Both the position numbers and the translations under genes were made by a program. A stretch of 64,000 bases of DNA, from assembly GCA_963920705.1 (NCBI GenBank), contig CAWUCO010000001.1, forward strand, positions 248,001-312,000. Reading direction: 5' to 3'. Source of the DNA: Odiellus spinosus. Taxonomy: Eukaryota; Arthropoda; Arachnida; Opiliones; Phalangiidae. The first letter of the stretch is position 1; each line of letters begins with the position of its first letter. Positions 12,316-24,040 of this stretch are shown here, in pieces. The notes under the pieces were generated by a model, which was not told the origin of the DNA, did no database searches, and was given only the letters and a program-made list of their open reading frames with translations.

Positions 12316-13905
12316 TATATCAAAAATGTCTTTGCGAACAAAGACCCAGAAGGACACGTTATGATTTCGGAAGGCTGAAGCGACAGATATTATATCAAAA
12401 ATGTCTTTCTGAACCCAGAAAGATCTGTTATGATTTCGGATGGCTGAAGGGACAGATATGTTAAATTTTCTATTAAAACGTAAAATTTAATTATAATCGC
12501 AATCTGACAGGGTTTAGAGTCTAATTTCAAAACAACTGATTTTATTTACTCGCAAATATTTAAGAAAAAACATAACAGGCGATTTTCTCCCATTGACCCT
12601 TAACATTAAATTTGGCTTAATTATTTTTCAGGGAAAACGTGTATTGAATTGTTTTTTTTTTTTGTTTTTTTTAGTATTATGTGAGTTCACTTTTTTTTTA
12701 ACCCCAAATTGTCACGACTCTTACTTCAACAGATCGTTAAAAATACTCGCCGGTTTATAAGAATGAGTATCTTATAGGGACTATTTGAGTTTTTTAAAGC
12801 CCCTTTGTACTCGCCTTGTTTTCTAGCTTAGTAGACGACGTTGACCGTAACAAATTGAGCAGTCAAATGAGGATTTTAAAGGGGGCAAATTTCAGAAAAG
12901 ATAGTCCTTTTAAATTATTCGTAGTTATTTTCTTCGAGGAAAACCTTATAATTTTATTTTATGATTCCCTTGAAAGAGATCACTTTCTAGCGCTAAAACC
13001 TAAATACATAAGGATTTTGGTTTTGGAAATCGGCAACCTAAATTGGGACTAAAATACAGCGAATTTTTATTCCGTATAAACTCCTTATTTCAGCACGCAT
13101 AATGCAATATGAACGAATTGCCTCGACTAAAGTCGAGGAGTTATAATAAAACATTATTTATTTAAGTAGTTTTAACCGAGTTTTAACGGAATTTCAAGGT
13201 CGGTATTCGAGTATTCGTCAATTACAAATTTAAGAATATTAATTATCGAAATACATATAGTTAAAGAAAGTATCCATGATTAGCGTATAGCCCCTTTAAA
13301 GCCACATATCTCACAACCTTGGTTTGTTTACATATCGAGGACATAAAGAGCTTTTTAATAGTACCATTCTAGAGCAGATTTGGCCTTTGAAACAACGACG
13401 TTGAGTAATCCCTGGTTTCGGGATAGCGTGTGGTCTTTAACGAATAGTAATTCAAAGTAAGAATAAAAAAATGTGTCTGAAATATACTTAAATCTCGGTG
13501 AATGAATTTACGACTAAGTCGAAAGTTAGAATACCCAATGTTTTCTATCGAACGAAAAGTTTTATTTTGGTTGACACGTAATCCCTGTAAAATAATTAAG
13601 CCAAATTTAATGTTAAGGGTCAATGGGAGAAAATCGCCTGTTATGTTTTTTCTTAAATATTTGCGAGTGAATAAAATCAGTTGTTTAGAAATTAGACTCT
13701 AAATCCTGTCAGATTGCGATCATTATTAAATTTTACGTTTTAAAAGAAAATTTAACATATCTGTCCCTTCAGCCATCCGAAATCGTAACAGATCTTTCTG
13801 GGTCTTTGTTCAGAAAGACATTTTTGATATAATATCTGTCGCTTCAGCCTTCCGAAATCATAACGTGTCCTTCTGGGTCTTTGTTCGCAAAGACATTTTT
13901 GATAT
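12316..13905. mobile_element. Foldback-type element, about 330-bp inverted arms
   Basis: The left arm (about 12316-12640) and right arm (about 13566-13905) are inverted copies of high identity. The outer part of each arm is two tandem copies of an 85-90 bp subrepeat containing ATCAAAAATGTCTTT and GATTTCGGA, followed by about 150 bp of shared arm. The centre (about 930 bp) has only short, poorly supported ORFs. Internal tandem subrepeats within long inverted arms are typical of Foldback elements. It lies at the left edge of a 4.2-kb stretch missing from units 2 and 3. Confidence 0.65.
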
Positions 13906-13930
13906 AATATCTGTTCCTTCAGTCTTACAT

Positions 13931-15560
13931 TTTATTGTAAACTTCAATTAAAATTAATTTTTTCATAATTTTTTATGTTAATAGCTGCTGCAGCCGCACT
14001 TGATTTAGTCAGATCTCTATATTTTTACCTTTGCCCTTTAAACCCAATAGAAATTAATTTTTTCATAATTTTTGTTGTTAATAGATGCGCCAGCCTCACT
14101 TATTTCAGTCAGATCTCTACATTTTTACCATCGCCCTTTAAACCCAATTAAACTAAATTTTTTCATAATTTTTGATGTTAATAGCTGCGGCAGCTTCACT
14201 TTATTTTGTCAAATTTCTACATTTTTACCATTGCCCTTTAAACCCAATTAAAATTAATTTTTTCATAATTTTTGATGTTAATAGCTGTGGCAGCCTCACT
14301 TGATTCAGTCAGATCTCTACATTTTTACCATTGCCCTTTAAACCCATTTAAAATAAATTTTTTCATAATTTTTGATGTTAATAGCTGGGGCAGCCTCACT
14401 TGATTCAGTCAGATCTCTATATTTTTACCTGTGCCCTTTAAACCCAATTAAAATTAATTTTTTCATAATTTTTGATGTTAATAGATGCGCCAGCCTCACT
14501 TATTTCAGTCAGATCTCTACATTTTTACCATTGCCCTTTAAACCCAATTAAAATTAATTTTTTCATAATTTTTGATGTTAATAGCTGCGGCACCCGCACT
14601 TGATTCATTCAAATTTCTACATTTTTACCATCGCCCTTTAAACCCAATTAAAATTAATTTTTTCGTAATTTTTTATGTTAATAGCTGGGGCAGCCTCACT
14701 TGATTCAGTCAGATCTCTACATTTTTACCATTGCCCTTTAAACCCAATTAAACTAAATTTTTTCATAATTTTTTATGTTAATAGCTGGGGCAGCCTCACT
14801 TGATTCAGTCAGATCTCTACATTTTTACCATTGCCCTTTAAACCCAATTAAACTAAATTTTTTCATAATTTTTTATGTTAATAGCTGCGGCAGCTTCACT
14901 TGATTTAGTCAAATTTCTACATTTTTACCATTGCCCTTTAAACCCAATTAAAATTAATTTTTTCATAATTTTTGATGTTAATAGCTGGGGCAGCCTCACT
15001 TGATTCAGTCAGATCTCTACATTTTTACCATTGCCCTTTCAACCGAATTAAAATTAATTTTTTCATCATTTTTGATGTTAATAGCTGCGACAGCCGCACT
15101 TGATTCAGTCAAATTTCTACATTTTTACCATTGCCCTTTAAACCTAATTAAAAATTGATTTTTTCATAATTTTTGATGTTAATAGCTGGGGCAGCCTCAC
15201 TTGATTCAGTCAGATCTCTACATTTTCCCCATTGCCCTTTAAACCAAATTTAAATAAATTTTTTCATAAATTTGATGTTAATACCTCCGACAGCCGCAAT
15301 GAAATCTTTATATTTTTCCCATTGCCCTTTAAACCAAATTTAAATTAATTTTTTCATCAATTTTGATGTTAATACCTCCGACAGCCGCAGCGAAATCTTT
15401 ATATTTTCCACATTGCCCTTTAAACCAAATTTAAATAAATTTTTTCATCAATTTTGATGTTAATACCTCCGACAGCTGCAGTGAAATCTTTATAATTTTC
15501 CATTACCCTTTAAACTAAATTCCAATGAATTTTTTCATTATTTTTGATGTTAATACCTTC
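13931..15560. repeat. 100-bp satellite array, about 13 regular plus 4 degenerate copies
   Basis: The phrase GCCCTTTAAACCCAAT recurs at exact 100-bp spacing from 14041 to 15141. Each unit also has TTTTTTCATAATTTTTGATG, TAATAGCTGxGGCAGCCTCACTTG and CAGTCAGATCTCTAC. From about 15250 to 15560 the units shorten to about 88 bp, with the middle replaced by TACCTCCGACAGCCGCA. No spacer diversity and no coding potential. It directly abuts the foldback element, so it may have arisen by expansion of element-internal sequence. Confidence 0.85.
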
Positions 15561-15647
15561 CTTATTGCCGTTCGGAATGGCAAGTCGTTCGGAATTTCAC
15601 TCATTTTTAAAAAGGAGAGTACTTTTAAGGCGGAGAAATTGAAACTT

Positions 15648-16161
15648 AATGTTATTCTATGGGATTTAGATTTTTTGTAAGGGACTTACCTTTCAGATTT
15701 ATTTTCTAATGATTCCAGATATTTTTCGGGCTTTATTTTAAGACTGACTAATTTTATAATTTTACACCGATTAGTTTGGCCACAATCTATCTATAAAAAC
15801 GGCAAAAATATGAAGGAGGAGAAATTAAGTCATTAGAGTTCAATACCCATAGCCTCCAAATCAAGCGCGCTCCGAACTGCGCGAGATTTTAAAAAGCCAT
15901 ATAAAACCTAAGCCTAATTTGTCAAATTAGGCTTAGGTTTTTGGCGAATCTATTTCTCCGCCTTGTTGTTCCCTCCGTTTTCATGAATAGATTGTGGGCC
16001 AACTAATCGGTGTAAAATTATGAAATTAGTCTTAAAATAAAGCTTGAAACTTAATTCATACCACACGGAAAATCCAAGTCTGAAAAATATCCGGAAGTAT
16101 TAGAAAATAAATCTGAAAGGTAAGCCACTTTCAAAAAAATCAAATCCCATAGAATAACATT
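15648..16161. repeat. Imperfect palindrome of about 510 bp
   Basis: The arms begin AATGTTATTCTATGGGATTT on the left and, on the complement of the right, the same phrase, and continue through CTTACCTTTCAGATTTATTT. The centre carries a tighter hairpin, CCTAAGCCTAATTTG / CAAATTAGGCTTAGG. Non-coding. Probably a MITE-like element. Confidence 0.6.
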
Positions 16162-16631
16162 ACGAATTTGGCCATGCGCGAAACCAGCTAAGTACCAAAA
16201 AAAGGGTCAACTTCAGAATTAATTTTAAAATACTTAGACTTAATATTTTTAAATGAAACTTGAAAAGTTCAACATTCGAACCTTGCTCTACCACTTAAAA
16301 GTTATTATAACTGTAACAAATAATTCCTCTTTTAGTTCTGCGATGCACGGGACATGTCATCGAAAGAGTCGATTTTAATGTTATTTCATGGGGAAATGGA
16401 GCGTTCTGATTGGCTAAAGGTCCATTTTTTTAAGGAAATCAAAATAGCATTACAGATGATGATCAGCCCATAACGTAAGAACCCTACCGGGTTCTACGAA
16501 TAAGTAAAATTTAAACCTAAAAGCTTGGTTTTATTATTTTATTGATTTTCTTCGAATTGTAAATAAGTGAAAACCGCGAACTGGTTCGTTCTTTGATAAA
16601 AGGTACGGCAAATGATCGTTTTTGGTGAGTT
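16162..16631. other. Right edge of the 4.2-kb insertion and rejoined unit sequence
   Basis: The insertion absent from unit 3 ends near 16498 (small hairpin AGAACCCTACCGGGTTCT). From about 16499 the sequence again matches 45560-45700 up to GGTGAGTT at 16631, where the LINE starts. No gene. Confidence 0.5.
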
Positions 16632-16840
16632 ATAATAATGTTTATTGAACGAGAATAGAAAGTGACATTCACTTATTGTGCCCCGTATCAGTTTCAGAAA
16701 GACAAAGTAAAATACAGAAAAAAAACAAACAGTATGGTCAAATAATCAGAAAAAAAGAAATACAAATCAAAATAAACACGTAAGAGAAATATAATAAAAT
16801 AAATAATAAAAGAAAAACAAAAATAAACACCAAAATAAAA

Positions 16841-19619
16841 TTAACGCCACCCACGAAACTTGTTTAATCGACTCCTAAAGGCCGAAACCGTCGAACCCGC
16901 TTTAACGTCGCTAGGAAGGAAGTTCCACGAATTGATCACGCGTTGGGTAAAAAAGACCCGGCGACTCGCGGTTTGACACCTCTCTTTAAAAAGGGTGGGT
17001 GCCTTGCGGCCCGTCCACTTAACCCTAAAAAAGGCCTTAGCCGACAAGTCATAATGTCCATAAAATAGTTTAAACGTTTCTACTAGGTCAGTTCTAAGAC
17101 GCCTGTCTGCTAGGGACATGAGGCCCAGGCGCTTTAGGCGGTCTGAATAAGGGAGAGTGCGTAAGCCCGTTACAAGCTTCGTGGCTTTTTTCTGAACCCT
17201 TCCAAGCTTCTCGATGTCCTTAACAAGATGTGGAGACCAAATACTAGAACAATAGTCCAGATGGGGTCGAATGTACGCCTGGTATAGAACCCGGAAGGAC
17301 TTGACACTAAAGTGAGAAAAGGTGCGCCTTAAAACATACAGAGCACGCATCCCACGGGCCGAAGCCGCACGACTGTGGGTGTCCCCCAGCATTCTTCCAT
17401 CAAGCATAACACCGAGGTCTCGCACAACAGTGTGAGCGGTAATATCTCGACCCCCCAGGCGATACGTAAAACACGGATTTCTAGCACACAGTGCAACACA
17501 ACGGTCTTGGTCGAGTTAAAGGTCATACCATTGCTAGCAGCCCACGAGTCAATGGCATCCACATCTCGTTGAAGCGAACACGAATCCGCAGCAGTACTTA
17601 TACCCCGCCCCACCTTCGAGTCATCTGCGAACAATCCCAGAAAGGACTCCTTAATAACTAGAGGAAGATCGTTGATATATATTACAAAGAGAGTAGGACC
17701 CAGCACAGAGCCCTGGGGTACCCCACTCGCAACCTCGCACCACGAAGAAAAAACTCCTCTCAACGCGACCCGCTGAACGCGACCCCGGAGGAAATCAGCT
17801 ATCCAATTCACAATCGTGGAAGGAACCCGTAAGTTCTCCAGTTTGCGGATGAGGAGAGAGTGAGGAACCGTATCGAACGCCTTTCTCAAGTCGAGATAAA
17901 TAAGATCCACTGAATCCCCAAGGTCGAGACACTTTGTAACCTCTTCCATTGTCGATAGAATATTCGTGAAACACGATCTTTTCAGAAGAAACCCATGTTG
18001 ATTAGATGAAAAAAACTGCGTTCAGACAAAAAGGATACGAGCGTATCTCTAACATGAGTTTCTAATTGTTTGCACGGAATGCAGGTCAGACTGATTCCCC
18101 TAAAATTATCGACAGAGGAAGAGGCCAGTGACTTCCTGATTGCGGTAACATTAGCCCGTTTCCACAAAAACGGAAGCCTACCTGCCAAAATCGAACGTTC
18201 AAAAATAGCCAAGAGGGGGGCAGCCAGAATGGCCGAGCCTTCCCTCAACAAACGCGGATGGAGTTCGTCTGGACCAGGGGACTTGTGGATCGGCAAGCGA
18301 CCGAGATAGCGTCTAACGGAAGCGTAGGACAAGCCCAACTCCGAGGGGGACAATTCATCGGGGAGCTGCGTGTCAGGGAGACAAAAAAACGAGGCGAAAT
18401 CGCCAAGATAAACCGCCTCCTCATGGGGTTCAGGATTGAAAACGGATCAAAAAAAGTCACTAAGAGCCTCAACTATTTCCTCTGGGTTCCGAAGGGTTTC
18501 CCCAGCCGAATTTTCAACGACAACGAGCGGGGTTCGAGGATTGAGAGAACGTGACACGTGTGAATATAAAGCCTTGGGATTGGTGGGAATCTCCTCAATG
18601 AGACTGGCTTCGTACATATATTTCGCGGCTCGAATGTGCTTTGTGAGAGCATTGCGCTTTCTCGCAAAGTCATGACGCGCATTGTCTGTGAGGGTAGTTC
18701 TATAAAGTCTGAACGCAATGCGCTTGGCCCAAATTAAACCCTTAGTCTCATGAGTCCACCACGGTTCTTTCCGCAGGCCCGAACGCCGCGTGGGTGGAAG
18801 CTTAACAAGAGGTACACTATCAGCACGCGCTTCGACCACAAAGGTTAAAAAAAGCTCTAACATTGCGTCGAGTGAAGGTGCAGCCGGAATGCGAAGCCAG
18901 TCCTTCGTGAGGAGTGCGGCTCTAAAGAGCTCATAATCCCCGCGACCATAAGCAAAACGAGGAGGAGGCGGAGGTGGCTGAGGAGCAGAATCAGTACCAA
19001 CTACGGAAAAGGATAGAACATCGTGATCCCCTTTTCCCAGTGGCGGGAGATGTGAAAACGAGTGAATTCTATCCCAATCGAAGGTTATCACCAAATCTAA
19101 AAGAGAGGGCACATTCGTTCCTCTGCGCCGAGTAGGTTTGAGGACATGCTGCTTCAAATTACAGCTGGACAATACAGTGAGCAGTCTGCTCTCCACCGAC
19201 CTCACCCCCCTACGCGTTGAGCAGGAAGACCAATCAATCTCTGGGGCGTTAAAATCCCCGACCACTACCAGCCTATCTGCTAACTTACAAGCCCTCTCAA
19301 TCGTTGTCAATAGTCGCTTCAAAAAATCCAGTGAAGCAGATGGGCTCCTATAGCAGCAAAGTACTATGAATAAAGCACCATTGAGTTTAAATTGGCAAGC
19401 TAAAATGTTGGGGGAAGTAAGAGAACGATTGAGAGAAGCAGCAAGATCGTATCTACAGTAAACTACACAGCCGCCACATTTGGTCACATCACAGTCTGAG
19501 CGAAAAGAGTTATACCCGTCATTATGATAAAGTTCGGCACCAATACCACCATTTAACCAAGTCTCTGTGATCGCAATCACATCGGGAACTAGTTCCCAAA
19601 TTAAAGGGCGTAATTCCAA
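16841..19619 (-). pseudogene. LINE ORF2: endonuclease and reverse transcriptase, disrupted
   Basis: The endonuclease domain is at 19619 to about 18900 (AITETWL, VVVGDFNAPEIDWSS, GKGDHDVLSF). The RT domain runs from about 18290 to 17560 (KSPGPDELHP, YLDLRKAFDTVPHSLL, GVPQGSVLGPTLFVIYINDL, catalytic FADD), and the CR1/Jockey-type C-terminal thumb region (HLDYCSSIWSPHLVKDIEKL) follows to 16841. Three lesions are seen: an in-frame TGA at about 18449-18447 (DFF*SVFN, frame continues), a frameshift at a T-run near 18020 and another near 17440 (around CACTGTGTG). The encoded enzyme nicks DNA and primes reverse transcription at the nick. Confidence 0.85.
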
Positions 19620-19742
19620 AAGTTTACTAATCAGGGATTCAGTGTTGGCAACTAGAAAAGTTATGCAAGGCTCATCAGGAACAATAGTTCTATTTACAGG
19701 GTTACTATTTACACAATAATCGAAACTGGCGGGGCAAACACG

Positions 19743-20978
19743 TCAATGGTCCGTGGAAGTGTGTAGCACGTTCACATCACCACCGGTATGGGAATCCGTA
19801 GGTCGGGATGGAGAACGACCGGCGTCCTGTCCCCGACGCTGCAAAGACAGCCGGACAGCGGCGCGCTCAGAGACCGTACGATCCTGTGAAAGTCGAGCCT
19901 TCTTCAAGGGGTGACCCGCTGGCAGTGAATTCATTCTCAGACCCCTTGCCGCTTCGAGAAGTGTCATTTTACCGACACAATCCGGGATTGAGAACCGTAC
20001 AGGTCGGACACGGCCTGGGGCGTATTTGCCCAACCGCACAATCGTGAAGAAACGCGGCAGAGGGGAGGGCAGGTGCAACACTTCCGTAAACAATGTTACC
20101 AAAGCCTGTGTGTCCGCGTCACGCCTGGCTTGGGGTGAGGAATCCTCTGACTCTGGGATATTAAAGGCCAACACGTTTGAGGCGCGATTTAGCCTATCAG
20201 CTTGTTCCTCGAAATGACCTGTCATTTCCTTGCGTAACTTCGGGATTTCTTTGATTTCCACCTCCAGTTGCTCCAATCGACCGACATGTTCAAGAAACTG
20301 TGACTCACACTTGACCGCTTGTGTCTCCAACCGCTGCTGCAGGTCTGAGATCTTCGCCGAAGATTCCTGGAACCGGAGGGGTAAATCTAAAATCTCCTTG
20401 GAGAGCGGCGCAGCATTTTTACCCGCAGGAGCCTTAACCATTTCTAGCATCGATAGGCGTGTTTTTATTTCCTGCAATTCCAGCGATTCCTTCAAGCGAA
20501 GCTCAAACAGAGGATTGCATTGCCTACAAAACCACTTAATCTGTCTATTTTGACGTATAAGCTGAAGCTCCCCGGGAGCCAGATCCGAGCAGTCCGCATG
20601 CCACCATTGCGAACACTCCTCGCACTTTAAAGCCGACGATTCTTCCAGGGAAGAATCACATTCACTGCACAATGTAGTAACAGGATCAATAACGTCAGCT
20701 TCAATATCCGGGGGATAAGAGACCCGAAGCTGGTCCGTTGCTCCAACATCAAGGCAGCAAGCGGCAGAAGACTTAAACTGTTCCTGGGAACCTGCCTTGG
20801 ATTGCCTGGTGAGGCGCTGGCTGAGCTGAGGGCTCGAATTTCCCATCCCACAGGAAACAGATATATTTAACCCCTTTGAATTTCCCGCTGTCTTCGAAGT
20901 GGTGTTAGCCTGCGACTGACTCGCCATCTTCTGGCTGAGCTTCGTTTGCAATGTCTTTAAAACCGGTTTACTCGACAT
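19743..20978 (-). CDS. LINE ORF1 protein with PHD finger
   Basis: 411 codons, intact from ATG at 20978. Order: a Ser/Gln-rich leader (1-95); a PHD-type zinc finger at about 102-152 with the C4HC3 pattern (LCSECD, CEECSQWWHADC, WFCRQC); a long charged coiled-coil segment (about 160-255); then a domain with VLAFNIPES and a VRLGK-like stretch, the form of the RNA-binding domain found in LINE ORF1 proteins. ORF1 proteins coat the element RNA; a PHD finger in ORF1 is known in some CR1-group elements and may contact chromatin. The stop is 124 nt upstream of the recognised start of ORF2. Confidence 0.8.
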   Translation of the reverse strand: MSSKPVLKTLQTKLSQKMASQSQANTTSKTAGNSKGLNISVSCGMGNSSPQLSQRLTRQSKAGSQEQFKSSAACCLDVGATDQLRVSYPPDIEADVIDPVTTLCSECDSSLEESSALKCEECSQWWHADCSDLAPGELQLIRQNRQIKWFCRQCNPLFELRLKESLELQEIKTRLSMLEMVKAPAGKNAAPLSKEILDLPLRFQESSAKISDLQQRLETQAVKCESQFLEHVGRLEQLEVEIKEIPKLRKEMTGHFEEQADRLNRASNVLAFNIPESEDSSPQARRDADTQALVTLFTEVLHLPSPLPRFFTIVRLGKYAPGRVRPVRFSIPDCVGKMTLLEAARGLRMNSLPAGHPLKKARLSQDRTVSERAAVRLSLQRRGQDAGRSPSRPTDSHTGGDVNVLHTSTDH

Positions 20979-21588
20979 CTCTCAGATGGAGAGTGAGAGA
21001 GGGAAAAAAAAAAAAAAAAAAAAAAAACAACGAGGCCTGTAGCAACGCCTGGGGGATTACCCGCGGTAACGAAGTTAGAAACCAGTTCAGGCGAACCCTT
21101 TAGCGAGAGGGGGGTTTGGCAAATTCCGAGAATCCGATACTAAAATAAATGGCTACCTTTGCTGGCGAAGTGGCGTTGAAATGCCGGACCGCGTTTGCCT
21201 CTCTGTAATGTAGGAAGGGACGCCGTAATACCGAAACGCGTAAACAAACTTTACGTCCTCCAGACACGTAAACCGACCAGAAAATTTCGAAAACTCACCG
21301 AGGCTGAGACTATATATTCACAAAACATTTGGAACATAATCTGTACTGACAACTAATATAATTATTCAAAAACATCACGCAGGAGAAGACACAGAAAAAA
21401 TGCGACTGACTCGGTCTCTCTCCCAATTGAATAGTAGTAGTCCATTGACTACCCCCGAAATTAATTATTTTTGTAAGATAGTAATTTTAGTAATGCCATT
21501 TTTAATGTTTATTGAACAATACAACTCTTTTTTATATTCGTGCGGATACAAGATTAGTTACATATGTTTTTTTAAGAGTTTATAAGAC

Positions 21589-21979
21589 CAGAGGTATGAA
21601 AGCCCCTATACTACCAATGCTAAAAATCACGAACAACAAGAGCCTGCTGCTGACTATCTAGGCCACTAGCTCGCGCTGGACTTCTCAATGTCGCTACTCT
21701 AGTAAATGGTTTTTGTATAAACAAGACGGCTCGATTTGTGTTTTGAACTTCCTGTCTCGGGAGTCAGTGTGTCTGTTAAATTGGAGTCGAAGGTTGACTT
21801 CAGCTCGCGAGTTCCGGAAGTGCGCGTAGGGAAAATTTAGTGAGGTTCAAAATGGTGTAACTATTTTTTGGGAGTAAAGCGGTGTGTCGATCCGCCGCGA
21901 TTTACGCCGGGCACTCGTTGTTCGTCGATTTTGCCTACCTTTCATACTTCCCCCCGAAGGGGCTTATTATATACCTCTG
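21589..21979. mobile_element. MITE B, 391 bp, CA...TG ends, 7-bp duplication
   Basis: Left end CAGAGGTATGAAAGCCCC, complement of the right end CAGAGGTATATAATAAGCCCC. ATAAGAC occurs immediately before (21582-21588) and after (21980-21986), and unit 3 has a single ATAAGAT at the matching place (about 45839). The interior has no protein-coding capacity that I can see. Short TIRs starting CAG resemble hAT ends, but the duplication is 7 bp, not the hAT 8. Confidence 0.82.
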
Positions 21980-21986
21980 ATAAGAC

Positions 21987-22680
21987 TAAGATTCTTAATA
22001 TCGAAACGGGATTTTATTAAAGAGACAAAAATGTGCTTGAAACCACCTCCAATGAATACCTGGATGATGTTGTCCAGAAAAACCGGACATAGCGCAATCA
22101 GCCATAATTTAATTTATGTTTATATTCATTTATTTAATTTATTTTTATTTATTAAGATTAAGAATATGACGAGTCTAGCAAATTTGCTTTAAGAAATTTG
22201 TTAAGGTGCTTATTATGTCCTATATTTTATGAAGACCTCTTAAACAACGCCCCGTATCTTAATAGGCCAGCAAAGGGCAGGACTTGAATTAGTGCCCGTA
22301 TTGATCTGATTTCGTGGAAACTTATTTCGTAATGACTAAGTTTTAAAGAAGCTCGTAATGTTTTAACCTCATTATATCCATTTCTTTCAAAATTTATTGA
22401 CAAATGTGTGTACTGTTCAAGGCGGAATAATCATACGATTATCAGGTCGAATTTATTCGTGAAATCTTAATCAAGCTTTAGGAAATAGTTAAACGACAAA
22501 AGGCCTAATTGTTTGAATCTTCTCGAATAGGTTTTTTGTCACTATGATTCCGAAAATAAATAAAAACCTTTAAAAGTAGAATTACCAATTTTTTGTCACA
22601 AACCGCGAATATTTTGGCGCGTTTTTAATTTTTCGAAATGTTTGGTTTATTTCCAGCACTCGCATTCGGTCGACCCCTAC
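21987..22680. other. Unit 2 sequence between MITE B and the P element
   Basis: Matches 45840-46515 in unit 3 and 59950-60620 in unit 4 closely, ending at the target site GTTTCG(C/G)C. No gene. Confidence 0.6.
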
Positions 22681-22692
22681 GTTTCGCCCAAA

Positions 22693-22973
22693 CAAGGAGG
22701 ATCAGAGAAGGAGAGGAAATGTGGGGCTGCGTTGAGTTAGAGAGAGAAGAGCCAACCTCCCACTCGGGTGGAAAGGGGGGATAGGAAATTCTCGAGGTAA
22801 ACTGTTGTCACGTGGTCACTAGCTAGCGCGTCTCATAAAGGATTCGTTTTACCCACGCGACAACATTTTACCACGAAACGTCTCTACCCCCGTTCTCCCA
22901 GAGTGGGAGTTTAGGCCGACGCAGTAGGAACCGCGCCGTCCCCACATTTCCTCTCCTTCTCTGATCCTCCTTG
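22693..22973. mobile_element. MITE A, 281 bp, inserted in the P-element terminus
   Basis: TIR of 34 bp, identical by eye: left CAAGGAGGATCAGAGAAGGA..., right its complement. GCCCAAA is duplicated at 22686-22692 and 22974-22980. Those 7 bases are GCC of the host target plus CAAA of the P-element end, so the MITE landed across the host/P junction and is younger than the P insertion. G+C is higher than in the surroundings; no ORF. Confidence 0.88.
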
Positions 22974-22980
22974 GCCCAAA

Positions 22981-23460
22981 GACTATCTAACGCTACGCTT
23001 ACTAGACAGGCGTGCTAACGTTAAAAAACTGTTAACGCTTTTAGTGCAGCGCCATCTGCTTTTTGGTTCATGATTTTTCCACAGACTATTTTTTATACTT
23101 TGTAGTACTTAAAGTAGTCCTTGTTATTTATTTTATTGGCGAAACTTTCAAACGGAGTTTTTATTTTTAAATTTAGAGGCAGCTCACTACCATGATAAAA
23201 TTTATCAAATGCTTTAAAGAAAAACTAATAGGTGTGTTACGTTTGTATAAAATGATTTAAAAAGACCAAATTAACTAACAATCGAGAAGCGACTGATCCA
23301 TCATTATCTATAATTAGAATCTTTAACAAAAAAAAAGCATGACAAATCTATCCCACTAAATTTAAACGCATTTGATTCAAAGTTTTAGACATTTTTACCA
23401 AGTTATTGGAATCATACTAATAGAAAATTCTACTTTCATCTTCAGCATATTATTTCGTAA
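22981..23460. other. Left subterminal region of the P element
   Basis: Rest of the TIR (to about 23016), then non-coding A+T-rich DNA. A CAGCGCC phrase at about 23045 has an inverted counterpart near 38320 and could be a subterminal transposase site, which is speculative. Confidence 0.35.
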
Positions 23461-23469
23461 GAGTTTAAC

Positions 23470-24040
23470 ATTAAAAATACGGAATTTTAAAACTGAAAAC
23501 ACACTTAATCGTAGAATTTTTATTATAATAAACCACCGAAGCTGAAATCAAACTTTAACCTAGAACGCGCTTTTTTCTTATAACAATTTCATATTGATTA
23601 ATCCATTGTTAATTAAAAAGACTTATATCCACCTGAAATCAAACTTAATTCTTGGAATTGATTCTAAAATACCACCATCTTAAATTAATTTATTTCATCT
23701 AACGTTATATTAAAGCTAAGGATTTATAAAACTAAAATCACACCTAATCCTAGAAAGTTTATTCTAAATTAAAAATACCACCATTTCTTAATGAGATTCA
23801 TCCGATGTAAGAGAGATCATATCAACCTGAAATTAAACTTACACCTAGAACGTTCATTTAGTACAATCATTTCTTTGAGATTGTTCCATTGCTAATTAGA
23901 CTGATTTGTCAAACTGAAACCACACGTAATCCTTCAAATTTTATTGTAAAATACAAAAATTTCTTAATGAGATTCATCAAACATAAATCTAAAGAAGAAT
24001 TTATCTTCATGAAATCAAACTTTTCAAATGATCAATTATT
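23470..24040. repeat. Degenerate tandem repeat, about 90-100 bp period
   Basis: Variants of CTGAAATCAAACTTAATCCTAGAA occur near 23485, 23542, 23633, 23734, 23829, 23915 and 24009, often with ACCACCATTTCTTAATGAGATTCATC between them. Strongly diverged. Non-coding. Confidence 0.5.

Larger units (their letters stand above)
16632..21439 (-). mobile_element. CR1/Jockey-type LINE, near full length
   Basis: Two-ORF non-LTR retrotransposon on the minus strand: 5' UTR (about 21439-20979, with an A-rich run at 21006-21027), ORF1 (20978-19743), ORF2 (19619-16841) and a 3' UTR ending in an (ATT)-like tail at 16632. Units 3 and 4 carry the uninterrupted site (GGTGAGTT|GTCCATTGAC at about 45690 and 59805), so the limits are set by comparison and the insertion came after the duplication that made unit 2. 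No clear target duplication beyond one or two bases. ORF2 has one in-frame stop and two frameshifts, so the copy is probably inactive but fairly recent. Confidence 0.85.
4478..21505. repeat. Tandem segmental duplication, unit 1
   Basis: Defined from one anchor (TGTTTATTGAAC within a conserved block of about 370 bp) to the next. Net of the LINE (4808 bp) and the 12316-16498 insertion (about 4183 bp) the unit is about 8.04 kb. It carries IR-1. Compared with units 2-4 the anchor-to-IR distance is about 0.5 kb shorter, because the stretch with the plus-strand exon-like element is missing. Boundaries are arbitrary within the tandem period. Confidence 0.7.

Noticed and set aside
13931-15560. CRISPR-like array
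   Set aside because: Eukaryotic context, 100-bp units without unique spacers, no cas genes: a satellite.
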